64,000 nt of DNA. Source: Nocardia gamkensis NBRC 108242 (GTDB lineage: Bacteria > Actinomycetota > Actinomycetes > Mycobacteriales > Mycobacteriaceae). The notes beneath the pieces were generated by a model. That model saw only the letters and a program-made list of their open reading frames with translations. It was not told the origin of the DNA and made no database searches. This document shows, one piece after another, positions 37,104 through 45,668 of this stretch. The stretch's first letter is position 1. Every line of letters begins with the position of its first letter. The translations under genes were made by a program, and so were the position numbers. The DNA is taken from contig NZ_BDBM01000010.1 of the NCBI RefSeq assembly GCF_001612985.1, forward strand, positions 1 through 64,000, read 5' to 3'.

Positions 37104-37119
37104 AAGACACAATGGTCTA
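37104..37119. promoter_or_regulatory. TetR operator candidate 2
   Basis: AAGACACAATGGTCTA shares the CAA-TGGTCTA half with site 1. It lies 53 bases before the TetR start, fitting autoregulation. Confidence 0.45.
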
Positions 37120-37171
37120 ATCTGGTGCCTCACTAGCTCGGATGGGTCTGTGCCAGAGGTGAGGAGTGCGC

Positions 37172-37744
37172 ATGGCCACGAATGCGCGGAGCCGCTTGAT
37201 CGAGAGCGCGATCGAGCTGCTCCGACGTCGAGGGGTGGCAGGCACAGGAGTGGCCGAACTGCTCGAACACAGCGGCACCGCACGGCAGTCGATCTACAAG
37301 CACTTCCCCGGCGGAAAGACCGAGTTGATCGAGGAGTCGGTCCGGACCGCGGCGGCTTGGATCGAGCAGATGATCGAGCAGATGGCCGACACGCTGTCCC
37401 CGCCGGAAATGCTGCAGGCCTTCGTCGAGTACTGGAAATGGGTGCTGGTGACCAGCGATTACCAGTCCGGATGCCCCATCGCCGCGGCGGCGTACGGCGG
37501 AAGCGAAGCACCCGGCGCCCGGGAACTGTCCAGCCAGGCATTCCGGCGCTGGGAACACCACCTGTCCGAGCAAGCCATCGCCCGAGGCGTTCCCACCCGT
37601 ACCGCGCACAGCCTGGCGACCACGACAATTGCCGCAATCGAAGGCGCGGTCATGATGTCGATCGCAGACCGCAGCATCGCGCCCCTCAACCGCACATACG
37701 ACCAGCTGCGCGAACTGCTCCTGATCCATCTCGAGGCGCCCTGA
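37172..37744 (+). CDS. TetR-family repressor
   Basis: 190 residues from ATG 37172, five bases after AGGAG. The N-terminal HTH reads IELLRRRGVAGTGVAELLEHSGTARQSIYKHFPGGKTELI, the standard TetR helix-turn-helix. The C-terminal ligand domain is of the LmrA/YxaF type (SGCPIAAAAYGGS). It probably represses itself and the divergent diiron oxygenase gene through the two sites between them. Confidence 0.87.
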   Translation: MATNARSRLIESAIELLRRRGVAGTGVAELLEHSGTARQSIYKHFPGGKTELIEESVRTAAAWIEQMIEQMADTLSPPEMLQAFVEYWKWVLVTSDYQSGCPIAAAAYGGSEAPGARELSSQAFRRWEHHLSEQAIARGVPTRTAHSLATTTIAAIEGAVMMSIADRSIAPLNRTYDQLRELLLIHLEAP

Positions 37745-37821
37745 TCGCCACAATCAAGCCACGGCACAATCTGGGCAAATCGCAACCGGCACCGAGGGCT
37801 CTCCGGTGACGGGTACCGGTT

Positions 37822-37955
37822 CTACAAGCCGCCGGCCGATTGTAGTTTCCAGCCTCTCATGTCGCGGCGGGCGTAGCCCGTCTCGAAGAATTCGAGGATC
37901 GAGGAGATCAACGCACCGATCAGCAGGAAGTAGGCGGTGATCCCTACCGCGGTGC
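37822..37955 (-). pseudogene. Relic tail of a membrane protein
   Basis: The minus strand encodes GITAYFLLIGALISSILEFF then ETGYARRDMRGWKLQSAGGL and a stop: one membrane helix and a basic tail. It lies in a different frame from the ATPase relic just upstream. It may be the end of the partner permease of that ATPase or of an unrelated gene. Confidence 0.35.
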
Positions 37956-38135
37956 AGCCGGCGCAACTCGGCGAGGATCGCGACCCGATCGCGCGAGGCC
38001 TCCACCTCGCCGAGCATGTGTGAACTCGGAAACGCTGTTTGCCCGCGTTCCCGGGCCACCGCGACGCAGCGCCGGAACTGGCGTTCCATCAACGGGTCCA
38101 GCCCGCTGGTCGGCTCGTCGAGGACCAGTAAAATG
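37955..38135 (-). pseudogene. Fragment of a drug-exporter ABC ATPase
   Basis: Reads LLVLDEPTSGLDPLMERQF, then VAVARERGQT and SSHMLGEVEASRDRVAIL, i.e. Walker B, D-loop and H-loop of a DrrA-type ATPase. Walker A and the signature motif are missing. Confidence 0.65.
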
Positions 38136-38316
38136 CGGGCAACTTTTCGCGTCTGTGCGTGTCGCAAAGGCCCGTTCCACCGGCAGGTTATGGCGTGACG
38201 CATCGGAATCCTTCAGGAAGTAGGTGAGGATCCGCGCGAACCCGACAGTCCGTGTGCGCTCCGCCGATGTCGGAGGGTCCCGCTGTTTCGGTGGTGTCGA
38301 CTCATTCACGCAGCGA

Positions 38317-38334
38317 ATGTAACCATGGTTGCAT
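38317..38334. promoter_or_regulatory. Orphan palindromic operator upstream of the ABC relic
   Basis: ATGTAACCATGGTTGCAT is an 18-bp palindrome with one mismatched pair. Such sites are usual TetR operators at exporter promoters. It sits about 180 bases upstream of the ATPase remnant, with no regulator gene beside it. Confidence 0.5.
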
Positions 38335-38447
38335 CAGTTGTGCGACGTGAAATACCCCTCCGGGCATGACGGAATGCCCGCGTGTCGCCCAAGGGCGCGC
38401 ACACCGGTGGCGGGCGGGGGTGGAGGGTGGTGGGTGACGCGGAGTGT

Positions 38448-38879
38448 TCAGCTGGGTTCGCGGCCCAGGAGGGTGGCGCGGCGGTGGAATTCGTAGAGGC
38501 CGTCGAACATCGGGCCGGTCAGCTCCAGGATCTGTTCGTCGGTGCAGATCATCGACAGTCCGCGCAGTACGGTGTCCAGGCCGGGGGCTTCGGGGGCGTC
38601 GTAGCGTTCGTCGTCGAGGTCGGCTTCGTGCACGATCGCGGCCAGTTTCCACAGCACCGGATCGTGCAGCTCGTAGCGGCGCAGGATGGTTTCGAAGCTG
38701 CAGTCCCCACCGTGGTGGGACAGCTGCACCCCGCGCATGTCGAACCCGGTCGCCTCCGTCGGGAGATCGGCCGGGTCGGCGAGGAAGACGAATTCCGCTT
38801 CGGGGTCGATGTGGCGGCGGATCAGCCATGCGCAGGCGGCGCGGTCGATGTGGATGCCCGCCCGGGTCGCCCACTTCAT
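38448..38879 (-). CDS. chrB: ChrB C-terminal domain protein (chromate resistance)
   Basis: 143 residues. It matches the ChrB core: KWATRAGIHIDRAACAWLIRRHIDPEAEF at the start, GFDMRGVQLSHHGGDCSFET and a C-terminal FDGLYEFHRR. ChrB regulates or assists the chromate efflux pump ChrA. Its start overlaps the stop of the ChrB N-domain gene as ATGA, so the two halves are probably made together. No chrA is present in the window. Confidence 0.8.
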   Translation of the reverse strand: MKWATRAGIHIDRAACAWLIRRHIDPEAEFVFLADPADLPTEATGFDMRGVQLSHHGGDCSFETILRRYELHDPVLWKLAAIVHEADLDDERYDAPEAPGLDTVLRGLSMICTDEQILELTGPMFDGLYEFHRRATLLGREPS

Positions 38880-39376
38880 GACGACACGCGGCGGCCGCGT
38901 GAAACCTCTGCCGCGACAAGAGCTTCGACTGCGGCGATGGCATGGTCGCGTCCGGGCGGGGGGAAGTAGTCGCGGCGTTTGATCGCGCGCAGCTCGGTGC
39001 GCAGCCGTCGGGCCAGCGACTGGCGGGCAGTCGGCGACACCGGGCCCGCGGCAGCCTCGGCGATGATCGCCGCGTACTCGGCCGCGCGTGCGGCGGCCAT
39101 GGTGGCGGCGAGCTCACGTTCGACCGTCAAGGTTGCGGGTTGGGCGATCCAGATCGAGGCGGAACCGCCGGCATCGATGACTTCCTCGGCGATCCATTCC
39201 AGCTGCTCACGCGTGCGCGCATCCGCCGGTAGGGCGACCAGACCGTCGGAGATCTGCCCGACTCCCAGGCGTTTGAGCTTGCGCCACACCGCGATCCGCG
39301 GCGTGGACGGCTCACGGGGTATGCGATACGACAGCATCACCCATTGCCCCGGCGTTGCCGCTGGCGAGTCGGGCAC
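38876..39376 (-). CDS. ChrB N-terminal domain protein
   Basis: 166 residues. The start QWVMLSYRIPREPSTPRIAVWRKLKRLGV and the later WIAEEVIDAGGSASIW are typical of the ChrB N-terminal region, a helical, partly PaaX-like regulatory part. A C-terminal basic helix (RRLRTELRAIKRRDYF) could contact DNA. In single-chain ChrB both parts are fused in about 310 residues; here they are two frames overlapping by four bases. The gene is divergent from the lipoprotein gene across 89 bp. Confidence 0.75.
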   Translation of the reverse strand: MPDSPAATPGQWVMLSYRIPREPSTPRIAVWRKLKRLGVGQISDGLVALPADARTREQLEWIAEEVIDAGGSASIWIAQPATLTVERELAATMAAARAAEYAAIIAEAAAGPVSPTARQSLARRLRTELRAIKRRDYFPPPGRDHAIAAVEALVAAEVSRGRRVSS

Positions 39377-39465
39377 GAAATCCTCCGATCCGATGGTGGC
39401 ATTTCACCGCACCTTCTCCCTAGCGTAGTGTCGAAACCACGGTTACACCGAGTGGGAGGTGGGTG

Positions 39466-40245
39466 ATGCCCCCGACGCGCACATTCGCAGCACTGCTGGG
39501 CGCCGCAGCCGTAGCGGTGAGCGGATGCTCGACCTCCCCACCGGCGGGACCCCCGCAGCCCGGTGAGCTGCCGCTGCGGCAGGTCGCGCAGGTGGCGTTG
39601 ACCGGCGGGCCGGTGCGCTTCGACTACACCAGTCTCGATGCCGGGCGCGGGCGGCTGTTCGTCGCGCACATGGGCGCGGGTGAGGTCATCGAGGTCGATG
39701 TTCTCGAACAAACCCCACCGATCTGGTGGACCCACATCCACGCTCTCGGCGACCCCGCCCAACTCGCCAAAGGCTTGAAAGCCGCGCTCGACGCCACCGC
39801 CATCCCGCCCGCGGCAGTCCCGCCCGCCGCCGCACCGCAGCCGCCAATGGACATCGACACCGCCGGTGTCGACGCCGCGCTCGGCCGCACAGGCACCGCT
39901 GACGGCGGCCTGTACGAGTTCACCCTCACCCGCGCGGAAACGATCACCGATATGGGGCATGTGCTGCCTCCGACCTTCGGGGTCACCACCGTGATCAACT
40001 TCCAGCCCACCGGCGGCGGCAAAGCCGCGATCAACGGCGACTTCGCCCTCACCGCACCCGAACTCAACCCCGTCATCCAAGCACTGCGCAAAGGCAACAT
40101 CGCCGTCGTCGAGGTGCAAAACCATGCCCTCACCGATGACCCGCGCCTGTTCTACCTGCACTATTGGGCCGTCGATGACGCCGTCACCCTCGCCGAGGCG
40201 CTGCGCACCGCGATCGACGCCACCCACCTCGCCCCCGCCGAATAG
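39466..40245 (+). CDS. Lipoprotein chimera: YncE-like start joined to DUF1259 (LppY/LpqO-like)
   Basis: 259 residues from ATG 39466 behind GGGAGG. A lipoprotein signal is present with lipobox AVSGC (Cys near residue 21). Residues about 35-75 (VRFDYTSLDAGRGRLFVAHMGAGEVIEVD) match the first blade of a YncE-type beta-propeller. From IWWTHIHALGDPAQLAKGLKAAL onward it is a DUF1259 domain (DAALGRTG...YEFTLTR..., FTLTAPELNPVIQALRKGNI-type core, HYWAVDDAV). The propeller lacks its other blades, so the gene looks like an in-frame fusion of two neighbours. It heads a + strand operon with the ABC pair, 13 bp away. Confidence 0.7.
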   Translation: MPPTRTFAALLGAAAVAVSGCSTSPPAGPPQPGELPLRQVAQVALTGGPVRFDYTSLDAGRGRLFVAHMGAGEVIEVDVLEQTPPIWWTHIHALGDPAQLAKGLKAALDATAIPPAAVPPAAAPQPPMDIDTAGVDAALGRTGTADGGLYEFTLTRAETITDMGHVLPPTFGVTTVINFQPTGGGKAAINGDFALTAPELNPVIQALRKGNIAVVEVQNHALTDDPRLFYLHYWAVDDAVTLAEALRTAIDATHLAPAE

Positions 40246-40258
40246 ACAGACAGGACCC

Positions 40259-40921
40259 ATGACCGGCATCATCGTCGACCGCGTCAGCGCCGGCCACGCC
40301 AGCACCCCGGTGCTCGTCGACGCGGAGGCGGTCTTTCCCCGCGGCGCCTGCGCGGCGGTGACCGGGCCCAGCGGCGCCGGGAAGACCACGCTGCTACGGC
40401 TGCTCAACCGGCTCGCCGACCCCACCGGCGGCCGGATCCTGCTCGACGGCACCCCGATCACCCGCCTCGACGTGCTCGAGCTGCGCCGCCGCGTCGGGCT
40501 CGTCCCGCAACACCCCACCCTGCTCACCGACACCGTCGCCGACGAGATCCGCCTCGCCCGACCCGGCTTACCCGCCCCGCGCGTCGAGGAGTTGCTGACA
40601 CGGGTGGGTTTGCCACCAGAGTTCGTCGCGCACCGCTGTGCGCACCTGTCGGGCGGTCAAGCCCAACGGGTGTGCCTGGCCCGCGCGCTCGCCGTCGAAC
40701 CCGACGTGCTGCTATTGGACGAGCCGACCTCCGCCCTGGACACCGCCGCCGCCGCAGCGGTCACCGCACTCATCGGCGAGCACACTCGCGGCGGCGGCGC
40801 CGTCGTGCTGGTCAGTCACGACACCGACTTCCTCGCCGGTGTCGCCGACACGATCTGGATGCTGCACCGAGGACAGCTCACCCGCAGTCCCCGCCCGCTC
40901 GATCACACCACGAGCCAATGA
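40259..40921 (+). CDS. ABC transporter ATPase, FetA-like
   Basis: 220 residues from ATG 40259. All motifs are present: Walker A GPSGAGKTT, Q-loop GLVPQHP, signature LSGGQAQRV, Walker B VLLLDEPTSALD and H-loop VSHD. The short size and the next gene (FetB-like permease, start overlapping by ATGA) identify the YbbL/FetA group, implicated in metal (iron) export and oxidative-stress resistance. Co-location with ChrB suggests a metal or oxyanion stress role. Confidence 0.82.
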   Translation: MTGIIVDRVSAGHASTPVLVDAEAVFPRGACAAVTGPSGAGKTTLLRLLNRLADPTGGRILLDGTPITRLDVLELRRRVGLVPQHPTLLTDTVADEIRLARPGLPAPRVEELLTRVGLPPEFVAHRCAHLSGGQAQRVCLARALAVEPDVLLLDEPTSALDTAAAAAVTALIGEHTRGGGAVVLVSHDTDFLAGVADTIWMLHRGQLTRSPRPLDHTTSQ

Positions 40922-41688
40922 CAGCTGGTGTTTCCGTGCCCGGCTGGGGTGGAGTGGCGATGTCGCTGGCCCTGGTAGCGCTCGCCGCCGCCGTCGCCTA
41001 CCGCCAGCAGCTGCACCTGACCCGCGAACTGCTCCTCGCCGCCGCCCGCGCCGGTGTCCAACTGGTCGCGGTCGGCGCAATCCTGCTGATCCTGTTCCAG
41101 CACACCGGACTACCCGGCGCTCTGGCCTGGGTCCTGCTCATGATCGCCATCGCCGGACACGTCGCCGGACGGCGCGGGGTGGGCCTGCCGCACGCGACCC
41201 GCGCCGCCACCCTCGGCGTGGCCACCGGATCGGGGATCACCCTGGGCGCGCTGCTGGCACTCGGAGTGATCTCCACGCAAGCCCGCGTCGTGGTCCCGGT
41301 CGGCGGCATGATCGTCTCCGCCGCCATGCAAGCCACCGGCATCGCCCTGCGCCGCCTCCACGAAGACGCACAACACGCCCGCCCTGCCATCGAAGCCCGC
41401 CTATGCCTGGGCCTTTCGGCCCAGCAGGCGTTCGCACCGCACCGGCGCTCGGCCCTGCGCACCGCACTGATCCCCGCGATCGACGCCACCAAAGTCGTGG
41501 GCCTGATCAGCCTGCCCGGCGCCATGACCGGCCTCATCCTCGCCGGCGTCGACCCACTCACCGCTATCCGCTACCAAATCGTCGTCATGTACATGCTCCT
41601 CGCCGCCACCGCGCTGGCCGCCCTCACCACCGCCCGGCTCGCCGAACGCGCCCTGTTCGACGACTCTCACCGGCTCCTTCCGTTATAG
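40918..41688 (+). CDS. ABC transporter permease, FetB-like (UPF0014)
   Basis: 256 residues, seven or so membrane helices. The family core GMIVSAAMQATGIALRRLHED followed by EARLCLGLSAQQAFAPH and ALIPAIDATKVVGLISLPGAMTGLILAG is typical of FetB/YbbM. The start codon overlaps the ATPase stop. With FetA it should form an inner-membrane exporter. The gene ends the operon; downstream sequence is decayed. Confidence 0.85.
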   Translation: MTAGVSVPGWGGVAMSLALVALAAAVAYRQQLHLTRELLLAAARAGVQLVAVGAILLILFQHTGLPGALAWVLLMIAIAGHVAGRRGVGLPHATRAATLGVATGSGITLGALLALGVISTQARVVVPVGGMIVSAAMQATGIALRRLHEDAQHARPAIEARLCLGLSAQQAFAPHRRSALRTALIPAIDATKVVGLISLPGAMTGLILAGVDPLTAIRYQIVVMYMLLAATALAALTTARLAERALFDDSHRLLPL

Positions 41689-41879
41689 AGGGCGAGTTCG
41701 ACGAGGCGGTGACCCAAGGCTCGATGCTGTCGTTTTTCAGCGTCCCGCACGCGTGCCGACCTCCACATCCCTGGGAGAGCTGGTGCGCGGCGCCGCAATA
41801 CGTCGCGTGAATGCAACGCACCCGGTCCTCAGCAGAGCCGATCACCCGCCCAGTCGCCTGAACCTCGGCGGGTCGGCAT

Positions 41880-42240
41880 CCCGGAGCAGGCGGGAGAGAA
41901 CCGCCTGGCCCTGGCTGCGGTGACAGACGCCTTCGTCGCGCTGGTCGTGGGTTTCGCATTGTCGTAACGTGCCTTTCACGCTTTCAACGGTGTCGCGGAG
42001 TTCCTAGGCGCGGTCATTCCGTGTGTGCTCGCGGTGTCATTCGCCAACCACGTCGTCGGCACACTGCTGGTGCGGGGCAGTGTCGCGTAGCTGGTGTGCG
42101 GAATGCGGGTCCTCGGATGGAAGGACGGCCGACCCCCCCGGTTGGGGCAGACGGTCGCACGATGGCTGTTCGGATTTGTGGTGATCGGACTGCAATTCCT
42201 GCAAGCGCGCTGCCGGTGGCACCCACGGCAACGCCGATGA
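41880..42240 (+). pseudogene. RDD-family membrane protein relic
   Basis: The frame reads LAAVTDAFVALVVGFALS, a stop, then VIPCVLAVSFANHVVGTLLVRG, another stop, and GMRVLGWKDGRPPRLGQTVARW and a hydrophobic helix. The A..D.(F)(V)..VVG start and the LG.R(V)...DGR.P...Q...RW segment are characteristic of RDD proteins. Two in-frame stops show it is dead. Confidence 0.55.
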
Positions 42241-42720
42241 CCTGCTCCAGCTCCTCGAATGGGGTGTGGTGCCGAACCGCTCGGTGGAACGCGCCCGCCG
42301 CTTCTACCGCGCCCAGCCGGAATCGTGCACGCTCACACCCCCGAACTGCCCGATGACGCAGAGTTCTACGCCGCCCTGGAATCCGGTCGGGAATGGGACC
42401 CGGCCACCGGTACTCCCGCGACCCGCTCGGCGCGTGGGGACTGTCCGAAATATCGCCCTGATGCGCCAGCACCGGAAACACGTACATCGCCGCTGCGTTG
42501 GCGTACTGCGATGGCACATCGCGTCACTGCAACCAACCCGGAGTCCGCCTTCGGATCCTGTCGATGAGCTGCCGTTCGTCGCACTGGTGGGCGGCGCGCC
42601 GTTTCTACCGCGAGGCGGTAGCAACGCGCCGGCCACGCCCGCTCGGCATCGGTCAGATCGGCCTTCCCGCCGCCGCTACGCCGGGCCATGAGGTTTCCCG
42701 TTTCCGCGCTTGCGGCTGGT
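42241..42720. other. Decayed sequence after the RDD relic
   Basis: Short broken frames only. One + frame carries ADDLLQLLEWGVVPNRSVERA and, after a shift, ELPDDAEFYAALESGREWDP, which look like real protein sequence of one lost gene, but I cannot name the family. Confidence 0.35.
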
Positions 42721-43785
42721 TCAGGCCCTGGAGTGCTGGGCCTTCTCCAGAGGAGAGAACATCGGGAACGAGTCATCATCACCGAGCCAGCGCACCAGGT
42801 CCTCGGCCTGTGCGTAATAGCGGCGGAACGGCTCGGCAGTGATAGCACCGCCCTGCAGGCGATGACATTTGCTCATAGCCGCGGGCAACTGCGCATTGAT
42901 CCAGTGAGCGAGCGTTCCGAGCTCGTCGCGGACCCGTTCGTCGTACTCGGGGTCGTCGCCTCGATGCGACAGCAACTGATTCGCCGACCGCGATGCCGTC
43001 TGCAACAGCCGCGACACGTCATGCACCTCTTCGAACTCTCGTCTCGCCGCGCGGACCTCGGCGGGTGCCAGCCCGAACTGACGATGGATACGGATGTGTT
43101 CGGTCAGCACCCTCAGCAGTCCTTTGAGCAACCCGTTGGCGACGGAGCCGATTGTTGCCACCGCCAGCCGCTGCAACGTCGCGGCGCCGTCGATCAACAA
43201 CTGTTCTGCTGGAATCTCGGCCTGCTCGAAGTACACCGAATACTCCGGTGCACTACTCACACCGGGACTTCGAACACACCTGACACCAGATACGCCGGAA
43301 TCAACAACGGCGACACCGCAATCCGTGGGTACCAGAATCCAGCGTGCCGACCCGGCATACGGCACACACACCTTGTGACCGGTGATCCGCACCGACCCGC
43401 CCTCGATCACCGTCACTGTATTCGGAGCCGCCACGAACGGTGCACCGGGCTCGTTGAGCGCGGCGGTGAGTATCGCACCCTGCGCCACAGCAGGGAAAAT
43501 TTTCTCCGTCACACTTCTCGGAGCGGCTTGTGCCAGAAGTAGCACTCCGAAGCCGAGTGTTGTCAAGGCCGGCACCTCCACAGCGTCGGTGGCGAGCTCG
43601 GTGAGCATCGCCGATACCTCGAGCAGGCCCGTATCCTCGCCGCAGCGTTTGGGCAGCGCGACCGAGAGTAAGCCGGACTCGGCAAGTTTCGGCCACAGCG
43701 TGAAATCATGCGCATTCTCGCGTTCGAGCACACTCACGACAGCCTCGGCGAGAGCATCCTCACTGTCGACTACGGTGAAACCCAC
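42721..43785 (-). CDS. Acyl-CoA dehydrogenase family protein
   Basis: 354 residues from a GTG at 43785-43783 with AGGAG five bases upstream. The N-terminal helical domain (VSVLERENAHDFTLWPKLAESGLLSVALP), the middle beta domain (ALNEPGAPF...SVRITGHKVCVPYAGSARWILVP) and the C-terminal helices (VANGLLKGLLRVLTEH) follow the FadE pattern. It is short for the family and I see no clear catalytic Glu in the usual place, so it could be a non-canonical FadE partner subunit. Actinobacterial FadEs often act as heteromers; the partner is not in the window. Confidence 0.75.
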   Translation of the reverse strand: MGFTVVDSEDALAEAVVSVLERENAHDFTLWPKLAESGLLSVALPKRCGEDTGLLEVSAMLTELATDAVEVPALTTLGFGVLLLAQAAPRSVTEKIFPAVAQGAILTAALNEPGAPFVAAPNTVTVIEGGSVRITGHKVCVPYAGSARWILVPTDCGVAVVDSGVSGVRCVRSPGVSSAPEYSVYFEQAEIPAEQLLIDGAATLQRLAVATIGSVANGLLKGLLRVLTEHIRIHRQFGLAPAEVRAARREFEEVHDVSRLLQTASRSANQLLSHRGDDPEYDERVRDELGTLAHWINAQLPAAMSKCHRLQGGAITAEPFRRYYAQAEDLVRWLGDDDSFPMFSPLEKAQHSRA

Positions 43786-44405
43786 AATCACTCCTCTCCG
43801 AATCATCGACCGCGCGGTTCGAGTCATCATTCGGTGGATCCGGCAGCCAGGCCGCAAATGCCAGCAAGCCGTTCGATCTCCCAGTCGTCGAAACTTGCAT
43901 CAACGGGCTGTAAACCGCAGCATCAGCCGCCCTGGGTAACAGTCGGTCGGTTTTTCTCCCACAACGTGTCGATGGATTATGCCGCGCCGAGTAGGCAGAA
44001 CTCGGCGACCGTCAATGGATTCGGCGTGGCGCGGGTGGGTGATCTCCTGACCGCTGGAACGAGACGTCACCGGAAGAGGCGAACGGGAAAGCCCACACCC
44101 TCGAACCGCTACGGGCCGGAGGCATTCGCCGATTCGTCCACAGTTCGGACCACTTTCAATCTCACAAGCGTCCAGTTCGGTAAATCACCAGACGCACCCT
44201 CGATGAGGAACAAAAGCACTGACCACCACCCCAGCAAGGCCGTACGACACTGGCTGCGCGTGTCACCACGATGATCGGCAACCGGGCTGCGAACATCACT
44301 GGCCATGGCCACAGCACACGCAAACCCCACCGTGCGACACCACGGGCAGCCCGTCTCATCACCGTGATGCAGTCCGAGATCTGGCATCGCCGCTACCCGC
44401 CGGCC
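43786..44405. other. Intergenic and decayed stretch
   Basis: About 620 bases between the dehydrogenase start and the integrase relic. A minus-strand frame ends EGASGDLPNWTLVRLKVVRTVDE, which may be a remnant, but I cannot assign it. No RNA gene seen. Confidence 0.3.
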
Positions 44406-44409
44406 AGCG

Positions 44410-44560
44410 TCCTGCGGGCAGAATCGTCGACGGGGCCCGCGACGTACTGCAATGGCTCACCCGCGTGGAAGCAGACGGGTGGCAGGGTCGCTGGTTGGCC
44501 TCGGGCGCGGACCAGCTGATGCCGGTTTGTTCAGAAGGTGAGGATATTGACCTGCGATCC
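44410..44560 (+). pseudogene. N-terminal fragment of a tyrosine site-specific recombinase
   Basis: Reads AGRIVDGARDVLQWLTRVEADGWQGRWLASGADQL. Actinobacterial integrases often begin with an (A)xxVLxWL...G.GWQ.RWLASGAD segment ahead of the core-binding domain. The catalytic domain is absent. It marks a lost mobile element. Confidence 0.45.
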
Positions 44561-44627
44561 GGTCGGCGCTTCCCGGAGCACACCCAAGCCGGTACCCACT
44601 ACCGCTCGAGCGGTTGGCTCGGTCGCG

Positions 44628-45509
44628 TTATGGGCCGTAGCCGGTGCAGGTCGGTTGGAACTCGGGTTCAGCGGCGCCGAGGAGGTTGAGGACGTTCTGC
44701 AGGGTGGGGCTGTCAGCGAACAGGCCGTCGTGGCTGACTGGGTCTTCGGGGCACTGGTCCTGGATCGAGATGTTGGTGACCTCCGCGCCGTCGAGGTAGG
44801 AGTTGGTGTAGGGCGTCATGATCTGATCGTGGCGGGTGGTGAGCACGGCGTAGCGGATGCCGGGCACTGTGTCGCCGTCGGCGAACAGGACGGTCTGAAA
44901 GGGTGAACCTGCCTGTTGCTGGGCGAACGCAGGTGCGAGGGCGAGGTCCGCGAACTGCTGGTCCAGGCCGAGCGGGCGCAGGGTCTCGAGTGTCAGGGAT
45001 TGCAGGTCGGTGGTGGTGCCGTGATTGCTGGGAGCGAGCCCGATCAGTGTGCGCACCTTGGCGGCGCCGTCGAGGCGCTTGATGTAGTAGTTGGGCATCA
45101 TGCCGCCTTGGGAGTGTCCGACCACGTCGACCTTGCCGGCCCCGGTGGCGGCGAGCACCCTGTCGACGAACTCGGCCATGGTGTGCGCCGAGGCCGCGAT
45201 GTCGCCGAGTCCGTAGAACACCCCGCGCGAGTGCTCGGTTTCTCCGTAGTCGAAGGCGAATACGCAGTATCCGGCGTGGGCGAGCAGGGGCGAGAGCACC
45301 ACCCAGTTGGCCGCGGCATTGGCCATGGTGCCGTGCACCAGGACCACCGGGTGAGGATGGGCGGGAGTGGGCTTGCATGCCCAGTTGTTGGCACCGGGCG
45401 GGGTATCGAACGGTGGCGGTATAGCGCTGGCGGCTGCGGCGAGGATGCCGGTCAGCGAGCACACCGCGGCGGCGACCGTCAGCGAGTGAACGAGTCGGAA
45501 TCTGTTCAT
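44628..45509 (-). CDS. Secreted triacylglycerol lipase/esterase
   Basis: 293 residues from ATG 45509-45507. A signal peptide spans about residues 1-31 (MNRFRLVHSL, hydrophobic core, ASA cleavage). The mature enzyme has the oxyanion-hole segment HPVVLVHGTMANAAANW, the nucleophile elbow VVGHSQGGMM near residue 145 and a late DGLFADSP/His region. This is the Streptomyces-Nocardia lipase group. It is probably exported to hydrolyse lipids or esters. Two or more Cys pairs (ACKP, YCVF, DQCPED, PTCTG) could form disulfides. Confidence 0.85.
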   Translation of the reverse strand: MNRFRLVHSLTVAAAVCSLTGILAAAASAIPPPFDTPPGANNWACKPTPAHPHPVVLVHGTMANAAANWVVLSPLLAHAGYCVFAFDYGETEHSRGVFYGLGDIAASAHTMAEFVDRVLAATGAGKVDVVGHSQGGMMPNYYIKRLDGAAKVRTLIGLAPSNHGTTTDLQSLTLETLRPLGLDQQFADLALAPAFAQQQAGSPFQTVLFADGDTVPGIRYAVLTTRHDQIMTPYTNSYLDGAEVTNISIQDQCPEDPVSHDGLFADSPTLQNVLNLLGAAEPEFQPTCTGYGP

Positions 45510-45668
45510 GATCTCTCCGGGAGGGGTCGGATAATGGCCCGGTCCACATGACCGGACACTTTGCGTCGAGCATCGATATGACTGTGCGCCACGCAATTTC
45601 ACTTGCGACGAGCATTACGCGGGCCGTATATCATTGCTCCTCTGAGTTTCGGGCGGCCTCGGGGTGCG

